A stretch of DNA of 64,000 nucleotides from assembly GCF_001039355.2 (NCBI RefSeq), contig NW_019774591.1, positions 451,821-515,820 on the forward strand. Direction: 5' to 3'. Source of the stretch: Lingula anatina (Eukaryota; Brachiopoda; Lingulata; Lingulida; Lingulidae). Under the pieces are notes generated by a model that saw only the letters and a list, made by a program, of their open reading frames with translations, made no database searches and was not told the origin of the DNA. Both the position numbers and the translations under genes were made by a program. The first letter of the stretch is position 1. The number at the start of each line of letters is the position of its first letter. Below, piece by piece: positions 59,114 to 64,000 of the stretch.

Positions 59114-62100
59114 CAAATTAGGCTTAAGCTTCAGTGGGTAAAACATGATGGGCAAATCTAGAGAGAAGAGGGGGGTAGGATTTTATTGAATTTAGGTCCC
59201 CAAAAAGTTGTATTCCCTTTTAATACCAGGAGGGGGCGGTTCATCCAATAAGCTGATTTCAAGCAGCTAAATCCCTGAGTTAGGTCATTCCACGTGGAAT
59301 CGATGTTCATCAAAAAAAAAAAAGAAGAGCAATATACTGGTTAGAATCTTCTGATTTTTCTTCTGATTTTTTCTCCATTTTCAGAACAACTATGACATTG
59401 TCTGTTATTGGCCCCGTGAAATAATAAAACAGGTGAGATAAACTGCATGACCCCTTGAGACATTTTAAAATATGTCTGAAAATGACCCATCAGAAAGTTT
59501 TTACTAATTTTCCTAAGAATTAATCACAAGTTCTGCAAGCATTTAAGGGGGTTTGGCTGAATAATGGAAACTATGCCTAGAAAAGTGAACAGTTTGCTTC
59601 GATATCTTTTACTTAACCAGTATATTGCATTAGCAATAATACATATATGATTGCAGATCGGCCAACAATTGAGAAGTATAATATTTGAAGAATTGAAAGT
59701 TGATACAAAAAAGGGGTGAGTATGTTATTTGGTTTTTGTTTACACACTCTCTCCCTCTTTTTCTTTTTCTTTCTTTTTTTTTTATCGTTTGTTCGCTCGC
59801 TACCAAGATCCACATACATTCAGTAACATTTGTTTTCCAGGTTTGTGCCTGCCTTTAGAACATTCTACAAGAAATTCGGCTTTGTCACTGAGCAACATAT
59901 CAAGGTAAAGAAATTCTCATTCAGAATAAAAGCATTTGAAGTTGATTAGATAAAAAGGTAACATTTTCTTTCAATGTCTAACTCACTTTTTGGAGAAGTT
60001 CTTACTGTAAATATTAAGCTTTTTGTTCACTTTTATGTTCAGTGGAAAGGAACTACATGTGTGTTAATTCAACCTGTACCTAAAGACCTTGAACTTGACA
60101 CTATTTCAGGCCGATGAAAATCTTACAAGGCTATTCAGACAGGGCTATAAAATGCATTTTGATACCTTCAAATTGCCAATGTTGGTTCCTCCTTTACCTT
60201 GGACGAGTACCAAATCCGGGGGAATGATTCATGACCAAGGTACAGTATTGAGGTCAAGGTCAAGGTCAACTTTGATGGGAATCGAGGACAATCATAGTGA
60301 TATAATCTTGATGCATTCATGTGGCATAATATTGGCCTGTTTATTATTATTATTTTGTTTCACTTTGAGAGCCAGTGTTCAGTCCCTTAATTCCATCTCG
60401 CTTTTTGAAGTGTTTATTGGTCAGTAATTGCATCATTATGGTATTTATGTACCCGTATGTTCACAAGCACAACGAAGCTCTGTCTTGCGAGGTTCAACAC
60501 ATTTTTTCGTAATTCATATTTGTTATGTTTGTCATATGCGAAAACCTCTCTTTTGCCCATTTTCAGCAGGGGGTGATTAACTTAAAACGGGTTTATCAAT
60601 TTTTTCAGCAAATTTTGGTTAAACTACAGATAGATGGATTTAACGGGCCTTTTTTTTTTCAGTAAATTTGGTCCGATCAAATGACTCGAGGCCAGTGGAC
60701 AAAAGAATACAGGCTCGGCCGTCCTCAGAAATGTTGCCTTCCTTGGACACTCTCACTGCTCTTGGGGCATGTTCCTGGAAGATTAACGAGCCAGTAAGTC
60801 ACGACCTCAAAAAAATAGAAGAATGTTCACAGGAAGCATAAAATGCCCTTCGTATGATGTGAAAAAAACTTGAGTGTTTTTGTCTTGGACAGTGGGCTGT
60901 AATACAGTTAAATTCAATCATTGTTTAGACTAAAATATTATTATTTTAATATTATGAAAATTGTTACCTTGTATCATTATTACAGAATGGCTATTGTAAT
61001 TGGTCTAATTTCTTATTAGACTCAAAATTTGGTCCACTTTGGTTCAGTGCCTGTCTTGTTTTAAAACGGGTGCAATATACCATTTATCAAACTAGGTAGT
61101 ACTGAATTATCTCGCGTCAAAATAGAGAAGCATTTTTGGTTAGAAAGTTTAAACCAGTTAGCAGGTAATGGCTGTTTTAATTTGTCAAACCGCCCCCATT
61201 ACTTTCAACAGACTGAAGTTTCTTAAACCTTTTTCATTTTTTTTCAGGGAGTAGTCTTTTTCTTCTTTTTCTAAACAATTGTAATTTAGAAATAATTGTC
61301 AGGATGGTAATATAGCAATCCTTTATAAATTCTCTAATGAGATAATTTATTTAAAGATAATGAAGCCCTGGATTGCCCCGACAGTCTGTGTATGCAGACT
61401 CCACTGATGCATGGCATCCCAGTGTTTTGATAGGTTTAATATAAGATCATACTTACCTTTATGATCCTTAAAGAAACTATGTGTTTACACAAATTATACA
61501 TTTTAATGAATGAAATATGTTAAGTACAGGCATGACAGTAATAATAATATAGTAATATTTAATTATAGTTTAAAATCCATATAAAATGTTTAGTAGACTT
61601 TACATGGGTAAAGTGAACAGAATACGATGAATAAAGTCAATAAATATATAAGTAGTTAATATATATTAAGATATTAAAATGTGTAGTGCAATGTAAATAA
61701 ATATATGGACAGCTAAATTTTTAAGATATTAAAATAGTACAATGTAAAAGATATGAATGCAAATTTTTATTTTTATTTTCACTGGGAACTTTCACTTATT
61801 TTATATAGTGTACTGAGGTTTTGATGCCATTTTTTTCCTGTTTCAGATTTTGGACCTGGCTCTTAAAATCTTCAGGGAGAAAGGGGACATGACACTGGAT
61901 ATTCCATATTTACCCTCCTCTTATCCCCCATTACCTAAGATTGACAAGTAAGAATGCAGAGCATAAAGAAATAAATGTCCCAAGATGACACCTGGGCTCC
62001 GTATCTTGAAAGGTTCGCTATGTTGCGCACGTGCGTAAGTGTCTCGATTCCATGGCCCTGTATCTCGAAATAGAATCGGTTATGGAATCGAGACACTTGC

Positions 62101-64000
62101 GCACGTGCGCAACAAAGCGAACCTTTCGAGATACGGAGCCCTGATCTCTTGTAATCTTTTAGCGTCATGATAGTCCACATTCAGAACAGATGATCCACGG
62201 ACTAAATATGGCTGACCCATTATAAAAGGAAGTCGCTTAATCTCCTTATGGTCTCACTGCCTCCACACGAGCCATTAAATGGATTAAATCTCATCCCATG
62301 GTTTAATTGCTAGGCCCCTGCATCAACGGCACGTGTGGAGGCGGGGTGACTATCAGGGGATTATAAACGGCTACCTTTTAAGTGAGTCCGCCATATTTGA
62401 TCCGTTGGATCTGTAAGTTCCCTGATCAACTTGTTTTGAATGTTCTCATAGAATAAGAAAAATGTGCTTTTGTTGAACATACCTCGTACTTCATTACTTG
62501 TGATAAATTAACGACGATTTGGTCATCTCTAACATTAATCTTTTTTTTTTTTTTTTAAGTTCCATTTTCTGTGAACGGACATATTTCTATCAACTCGTGT
62601 CATCTTCATTCCAGAACCATGAGCAAACGGGATCGCAGAGAGGCCTTTCAAAAGAGAGAAAAGATGGTGAAAGAACAGAGTGAGAATTACAGCTTGTGGT
62701 GCACAGAACTCTACAGGCTGTCCATTGCAAACATGGTGAGCCTCTTTATCAGATTGTGTTTCATAAAGGGAAATCGATATATCTAAGGGAGCATAAACAG
62801 CCATATTGAATTTATGACTACTTGACTCTAACTTAAAAATACATGCCAGAATGTTGCTTAAGTCAACTTTCTAGCGAAGGGAATAAATGAAAATCAGATT
62901 TACCTTGAGAGTAAGATGAAAATATCATTCCTTTTGTAAGTAGCTAAGTTATAAATAGCATATATTTCATTTTGATGTCATAGGCATTAAATTTTTGGTT
63001 TTAGTTTCGAAATGACGTATTCTGGCTCCCCCATAACATGGACTTCAGGAGCCGTGTGTACACTGTGGCGCCATTCTTACAGCACATGGGTATGATCTGT
63101 ACATAAAAGTTATGTTAAAATAAATAATTTAAAACCAGTTGTTTCCAGTCATTAGAAAACGTCACTTTCCAGGGGCGTAAAAATAAATAATTTAAAACCA
63201 ATTGTTTCCAGTCATTAGCAATTATTTTCTGTGCATTTTGGTCAGTGTGAAATGAGCAGGCCCGTAATTTCAAGGGGGAGGGGGGGGCTCTTTTTCTGAA
63301 AAGTGGACCTTTAACCATGAAACCTTAATGTACGTAGATAAAATTTTACCCAGAGTGGACCTTTTTCCCAGCTAAAAAGGTTGGTGTTTTATACCCCCCA
63401 AACCCCGTGATATATATATATATCCAGTATTTAGGTCACTTACGGTGCAAGTGTATGTCTCCTCCTACTGCAGAGCGCGCTTAATTAACACCAATAATGT
63501 TATCACAGTGTAATAGGCATAACATTTTCATCAAGTATATTTCACAACTGATCAACATCTTTAAGTGGAAATATTATTTTTTAAAGAAATTAACTTTTGT
63601 CAAATTTGTGATTTCCAGGGAGTGACCTTACGCGGGGTCTGCTGATGTTTGGCACAGGGAAGCACCTGGGTCCTCGGGGTCTGGACTGGCTGAAGATACA
63701 TCTTATCAATACAACGGGGTTTAAGAAAAGGTAACAGGGAAAAGGTAGTTTTCGGGAAAAAAATCAAGCATTTTAAAGGCTGAAAAGTCTTATAAATACG
63801 ACGGGTTTAAGAAAAGGTAAAAAGGAAAGAGGAGTTTTCAGGAAAAAAATAGACAAGTATTTTAAATACAGAAGGTTTGTCTGTGACTTAATGGCTGAAA
63901 ATTTGGTCTGATATTTGGCTTAGGTCATTTGCATTGTGCTGTTTCAGGTCCTCTTTGAAGGAGAGACTTATTTATGCAAATGAGCTGCTGCCGGAGATAC
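46246..64000 (+). CDS. POLRMT: POLRMT, mitochondrial DNA-directed RNA polymerase, 5' part of gene (3' end beyond window)
   Basis: Twenty-three exons join in frame (using 46246-46423, 47201-47383, 52512-52962, then singles from 54121 to 63948-64000) to give 953 residues, against about 1,230 for the whole human protein. Residues 1-50 are basic and hydroxylated with almost no acid, as in a mitochondrial presequence. About 121-270 is low-complexity, basic then acidic. About 271-426 is PPR-like helical repeats. About 427-710 is the N-terminal domain. The T7-like core starts with PMLVPPLPW (732-740), FWLPHNMDF (876-884) and [13 protein letters not shown] in the penultimate exon. Role: single-subunit polymerase transcribing mtDNA with TFAM and TFB2M and making replication primers. 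The catalytic palm and fingers lie outside the window. Oddities: DFRSR in place of DFRGR, and apparent doubling of exons 1-3 caused by assembly. Start choice: the first ATG in frame with the presequence; M7 at 46264 is the alternative. Confidence 0.96.
46519..46688. mobile_element. Foldback element P1 (haplotype A, internally deleted)
   Basis: Ends are inverted copies of TTCCCAGAGATTTAGATCGATCT; internal GTCTCACTAGATTACTGTCAG and GGGGGTAATTAACTT. About 30 bp present in the other haplotype (49720-49757) is missing, so the hairpin arm is shortened. Confidence 0.6.
46748..46929. mobile_element. Foldback element P2 (haplotype A)
   Basis: Starts TTGATCGATCCATCTCC and ends with its inverted counterpart ending in AGATCGATCTAGGGATGG. 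Internal CTGTCACGCCCACTAAGCTG pairs with the AGCTTTAGTAGGC arm around GGTAATTAACTG. Nearly the whole element can fold on itself. Confidence 0.6.
47201..47383 (+). CDS. POLRMT: POLRMT exon 2 (haplotype A)
   Basis: Completes a split Tyr codon, then 60 codons of polar, Ser/Asn/Lys-rich linker ([19 protein letters not shown]), ending with one base of a Gly codon. Acceptor aatttttcag, donor gtgagt. Confidence 0.8.
47857..48490 (+). mobile_element. hAT-like DNA transposon, left part, cut by a gap
   Basis: Begins CAGCGTTTGAC exactly where the other haplotype (51020/51021) continues without interruption. The first ~100 bp carry several CGCCA/GGCGA subterminal repeats, as hAT transposase binding regions do. 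A short first exon of an ORF follows (48282-48366). Ends in an A- then G-homopolymer at the gap N at 48491. The right end is at 52061-52120. Repeated flank: AATTG (47852-47856 and 52121-52125), or CTGAATTG if eight bases are counted. Confidence 0.7.
48282..48366 (+). CDS. First coding exon of hAT-like transposase-type protein, partial
   Basis: ATG GAG AAG opens [20 protein letters not shown] and a Ser-rich tail, followed by a donor-like gtaagt at 48367. Short MxxFLK starts followed by acidic/Ser-rich sequence are common in hAT-derived proteins. The rest of the protein falls in the gap, so activity cannot be judged. Confidence 0.4.
48544..48679. repeat. GC-rich minisatellite, expanded haplotype B allele
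   Basis: Same locus as 45431-45515, but the inverted arm holds four tandem units of about 18 bp (GTATCGGTGCGGGG variants) instead of one. Confidence 0.7.
49384..49561 (+). CDS. POLRMT: POLRMT exon 1, second haplotype copy
   Basis: Same exon 3,138 bp further on, in a contig bounded by single Ns (48491, 52060). Differs by a missense (Pro to Thr) and silent changes. Best read as the other allele, not a second exon. Confidence 0.75.
49660..49860. mobile_element. Foldback element P1 (haplotype B, fuller copy)
   Basis: Same insertion as 46519-46688 in the other allele, but keeps the arm with GGCTTAAATGTCCGTCCCGCC. Confidence 0.6.
49920..50100. mobile_element. Foldback element P2 (haplotype B)
   Basis: Allelic copy of 46748-46929 with a few substitutions. 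Confidence 0.6.
50355..50537 (+). CDS. POLRMT: POLRMT exon 2, second haplotype copy
   Basis: Near-identical to 47201-47383, with Asn changed to His near its start (KHDVL). Part of the redundant allelic contig; not expected as an extra exon in the mRNA. Confidence 0.75.
51110..51366 (+). mobile_element. SINE/MITE-like element with inverted CTCCGCCAAGG ends (haplotype B copy)
   Basis: Starts ACCTCCGCCAAGGAGG, has a TCTG/TTTG short tandem run, and ends CCTTGGCGGAGGT (51327-51339) plus a tail. Flanked by near-identical 16-17-bp direct repeats (51092 and 51372, aatgYgagaatcattt), a target-site-duplication pattern. I recall very similar repeats dispersed in many marine invertebrates. Lies directly upstream of the exon 3 acceptor. 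Confidence 0.65.
51407..51854 (+). CDS. POLRMT: POLRMT exon 3, second haplotype copy (9 Ser codons)
   Basis: 448 nt in frame with exon 2. It starts with Gly-Ala and nine TCA serine codons, then basic and acidic low-complexity sequence. It is the allelic version of 52512-52962 and lies in the redundant contig. Confidence 0.75.
52061..52120 (+). mobile_element. hAT-like transposon, right terminal fragment
   Basis: Sequence after the gap N at 52060 that has no match in the other haplotype. It ends GTCAAACACTG, the inverted counterpart of the left end CAGCGTTTGAC (one mismatch), and is followed by AATTG, the same five bases that precede the left end. Confidence 0.65.
52215..52471 (+). mobile_element. 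SINE/MITE-like element, haplotype A copy
   Basis: Allelic version of 51110-51366. Flanking repeats at 52197 and 52477 are identical over aatgtgagaatcattt. Distance from the right flanking repeat to the exon 3 acceptor is under 20 bp. Confidence 0.65.
52512..52962 (+). CDS. POLRMT: POLRMT exon 3 (haplotype A, 10 Ser codons)
   Basis: 451 nt, ten TCA serine codons, then a Lys-rich helix region ([13 protein letters not shown]) and an acidic coiled-coil-like end ([13 protein letters not shown]). Acceptor ttcttttacag is close to a SINE-like insertion. Donor gtgagg; the split Ser codon is completed by the exon at 54121. Confidence 0.82.
53131..53363. mobile_element. Foldback element P3 in POLRMT intron 3
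   Basis: Outer ends TTCCCAAAACCCTATTATTC and the inverse of CTAGTGCGCTGGGTTTATTGG pair; next to them sit GGATCGATCTAACTC and its inverse. Centre holds GCCTACTCAAGC / GGGGGTAATTGA. The redundant contig ends in the left end of this element (52022-52059). Confidence 0.6.
53525..53738. mobile_element. Foldback element P4 in POLRMT intron 3
   Basis: ATTTCCATAGATTTTTAGATCGATCT at the left pairs with AGATCGATCTAAATCTCTGGGAAA at the right; the interior is very like P1 (CACTAGATTACTGTCAGC, CCTACTAAAAGC, GGGGGTAATTAACT). A partial end-like stretch precedes it at 53465-53504. Confidence 0.6.
53751..53816. repeat. 22-bp tandem repeat, three copies
   Basis: GAACCTGCCTTATCCTGATG plus TT, three times; the middle copy has one C-to-T change. 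Confidence 0.85.
54121..54214 (+). CDS. POLRMT: POLRMT exon 4, PPR-like helix pair
   Basis: Completes Ser, then DLRKLLEYG followed by [14 protein letters not shown], a helical-repeat (PPR-like) segment. Acceptor cttcatttcag, donor gtaagt. Confidence 0.88.
54592..54726 (+). CDS. POLRMT: POLRMT exon 5, PPR-like
   Basis: 45 codons, phase 0. [15 protein letters not shown] followed by [15 protein letters not shown] matches the PPR helix pattern of the POLRMT N-terminal region. Confidence 0.9.
54988..55155 (+). CDS. POLRMT: POLRMT exon 6, PPR-like
   Basis: 56 codons, phase 0. [35 protein letters not shown] has the PPR spacing of helix, turn, and a xPDxxSYxxLL second helix. Donor gtgtgt is slightly weak. 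Confidence 0.9.
55622..55690 (+). CDS. POLRMT: POLRMT exon 7
   Basis: 23 codons, phase 0, containing [13 protein letters not shown], the end of the PPR-like region. Donor gtaaga. Confidence 0.85.
56019..56126 (+). CDS. POLRMT: POLRMT exon 8
   Basis: 36 codons, phase 0; Pro/Thr-rich [19 protein letters not shown]. Acceptor tttacacag, donor gtaatg. Confidence 0.85.
56338..56516. mobile_element. Foldback element P5 in POLRMT intron 8
   Basis: ATTCCCATAAC ... CTAGCAGGATCGATCT at the left pairs with AGATCGATCCAGCTAGTATG ... TTAATGGGAAT at the right. The right arm carries a C16 homopolymer. Confidence 0.6.
56727..56876 (+). CDS. POLRMT: POLRMT exon 9
   Basis: 50 codons, phase 0; acidic helix ([23 protein letters not shown]) in the N-terminal domain. 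Acceptor ctcctcttag, donor gtaggc. Confidence 0.88.
57615..57708 (+). CDS. POLRMT: POLRMT exon 10
   Basis: 31 codons plus one base; amphipathic Lys/Glu helix ([19 protein letters not shown]). Acceptor ttgttttag, donor gtaagt. Confidence 0.88.
57936..58169. mobile_element. Foldback element P6 in POLRMT intron 10
   Basis: Both arms well kept inside: CTTAAATGTCTGTCATGCCTACT pairs with AGGCGTGACAGACCTTTAAG around GATAATTACCCCC. Outer parts (GATCCATC, GATTGATCC) are diverged. Confidence 0.6.
58232..58311 (+). CDS. POLRMT: POLRMT exon 11
   Basis: Completes Arg, then 26 codons ([20 protein letters not shown]). Lies just downstream of a foldback element. Acceptor tatactcag, donor gtaggt. Confidence 0.87.
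58570..58701 (+). CDS. POLRMT: POLRMT exon 12
   Basis: 44 codons, phase 0; [19 protein letters not shown], within the N-terminal domain that precedes the polymerase core. Donor gtaagt. Confidence 0.88.
58948..59061 (+). CDS. POLRMT: POLRMT exon 13
   Basis: 38 codons, phase 0 ([12 protein letters not shown] then [14 protein letters not shown]). Acceptor ccgactag, donor gtaagt. Confidence 0.87.
59385..59432 (+). CDS. POLRMT: POLRMT exon 14 (48 nt)
   Basis: 16 codons, [16 protein letters not shown]. Small but with clear acceptor ccattttcag and donor gtgaga, and frame-continuous with both neighbours; WP plus a following I/L-Q helix is typical of POLRMT at this point. Confidence 0.83.
59657..59715 (+). 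CDS. POLRMT: POLRMT exon 15
   Basis: 19 codons plus two bases ([17 protein letters not shown]). The donor is the last GT of a G-run (gtgagt at 59716), chosen because it completes a Gly codon with the next exon. Confidence 0.85.
59841..59904 (+). CDS. POLRMT: POLRMT exon 16
   Basis: Completes Gly, then [21 protein letters not shown]. Acceptor tgttttccag, donor gtaaag. Confidence 0.88.
60110..60239 (+). CDS. POLRMT: POLRMT exon 17, start of polymerase core
   Basis: 43 codons plus one base. Contains [11 protein letters not shown], a hallmark of T7-like mitochondrial RNA polymerases, followed by a Gly-rich turn. Donor gtacag. Confidence 0.95.
60663..60793 (+). CDS. POLRMT: POLRMT exon 18
   Basis: Completes Val, then 43 codons ending in [17 protein letters not shown], matching the conserved xLxxLGxCxWxIN segment of the thumb/core. 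Donor gtaagt. Confidence 0.93.
61847..61947 (+). CDS. POLRMT: POLRMT exon 19
   Basis: 33 codons plus two bases; [14 protein letters not shown] then a Pro-rich loop ([13 protein letters not shown]). Acceptor cctgtttcag, donor gtaaga. Confidence 0.9.
61994..62141. repeat. 148-bp perfect-type hairpin in POLRMT intron 19
   Basis: About 60-bp arms: GGGCTCCGTATCTTGAAAGG at the left is matched by CCTTTCGAGATACGGAGCCC at the right, and GTTGCGCACGTGCG by CGCACGTGCGCAAC, with few mismatches and a loop of under 35 bp. Likely a MITE-like foldback. Confidence 0.7.
62615..62735 (+). CDS. POLRMT: POLRMT exon 20
   Basis: Completes Lys, then 40 codons: basic helix ([19 protein letters not shown]) and [14 protein letters not shown], the helix before the conserved FWLPHNMDF motif. 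Confidence 0.92.
63005..63089 (+). CDS. POLRMT: POLRMT exon 21, DxRxR motif
   Basis: 28 codons plus one base: [19 protein letters not shown] then TVAPFLQHM. The motif is normally DFRGR or DWRGR in single-subunit polymerases; here Gly is Ser (AGC). Donor gtatga. Confidence 0.95.
63116..63217. repeat. 61-bp tandem duplication in POLRMT intron 21
   Basis: AAATAAATAATTTAAAACCA followed by TTGTTTCCAGTCATTAG occurs twice about 61 bp apart, with one substitution in the shared part. Confidence 0.7.
63256..63409 (-). repeat. Dispersed repeat D1, minus orientation, in POLRMT intron 21
   Basis: CAGGCCCGTAATTTCAAGGG, AAAGTGGACC and TTTTACCCAGAGTGGACCTT are the inverse of segments in 44547-44700, in the same order when reversed. 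Confidence 0.6.
63619..63730 (+). CDS. POLRMT: POLRMT exon 22
   Basis: Completes Gly, then [20 protein letters not shown] and [16 protein letters not shown]: highly conserved core segment. Donor gtaaca; an extra copy of the last ~30 bp with a donor-like GT lies 87-88 bp downstream in the intron. Confidence 0.95.
63701..63860. repeat. Tandem duplication copying the end of POLRMT exon 22 into the intron
   Basis: TCTTAT..AATAC.ACGGGTTTAAGAAAAGGTAA at 63701 recurs at 63788, followed in both by an AGTTTTC.GGAAAAAAAT segment; period about 87 bp. Confidence 0.75.
63948..64000 (+). CDS. POLRMT: POLRMT exon 23, cut by window end
   Basis: Completes Arg, then [17 protein letters not shown], matching the helix that follows KKR in POLRMT. 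The exon continues beyond the window, as do the palm and fingers with the catalytic aspartates. Confidence 0.9.

Noticed and set aside
60089-60427. 112-residue ORF at 60089 as a complete protein
   Set aside because: Its conserved part is POLRMT exon 17; the rest is read-through into the intron past a clear donor at 60240.

Overview
The window is nuclear DNA from an animal with large introns, standard code, GT-AG splicing, many microsatellites and high heterozygosity. The protein sequences and the many short POLRMT exons fit a marine invertebrate. An echinoderm-like deuterostome is my best guess, but the species cannot be fixed from the sequence alone. There are two protein genes, both on the + strand, one after the other.

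(1) 1-44.2 kb: the 3' part of a MECOM/PRDM16-family (PRDM3/16) gene. Five exons are visible: 20004-20138 and 32782-32899 (C-terminal half of the PR domain), 38894-39044 (first zinc finger), 39364-39433 (acidic/serine linker) and 39644-41404 (four more fingers of the first cluster, CtBP-type motifs, the second three-finger cluster, acidic tail and stop). All exon phases agree and join into 744 residues. The exons for the N-terminal half of the PR domain lie upstream or were not recognised. About 20 kb, 12.6 kb and 6 kb of intron hold microsatellites, several possible enhancer-like blocks and two possible internal promoters. A 3' UTR of about 2.7 kb ends near an AATAAA at 44165.

(2) 46.2-64 kb: the 5' three quarters of POLRMT, the mitochondrial RNA polymerase. 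Twenty-three exons join in frame into 953 residues: presequence, low-complexity linker, PPR-like region, N-terminal domain, and the start of the T7-like polymerase core. The window ends before the catalytic palm.

Assembly artefacts matter here. Single-N gaps at 5870, 23637, 24196, 27185, 48491 and 52060 are each flanked by near-identical sequence: allelic contig ends, or whole allelic contigs, that were not merged. The most important case makes POLRMT exons 1-3 appear twice. The contig 48492-52059 is the second haplotype of 45.4-47.86 kb plus 52.12-53.17 kb. It sits in a gap inside a hAT-like transposon that is present in one haplotype (left end 47857, right end 52120) and absent from the other (empty site 51020/51021). 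The gene should have one copy of each exon.

The POLRMT introns and upstream region are rich in mobile DNA: a family of foldback (whole-element palindromic) elements with GATCGATC-bearing ends, a SINE-like element with flanking direct repeats right next to exon 3, an 0.8-kb terminal-inverted-repeat element, a 148-bp hairpin, and a dispersed repeat present in both orientations. I found no rRNA, tRNA, CRISPR or prokaryotic-type system.
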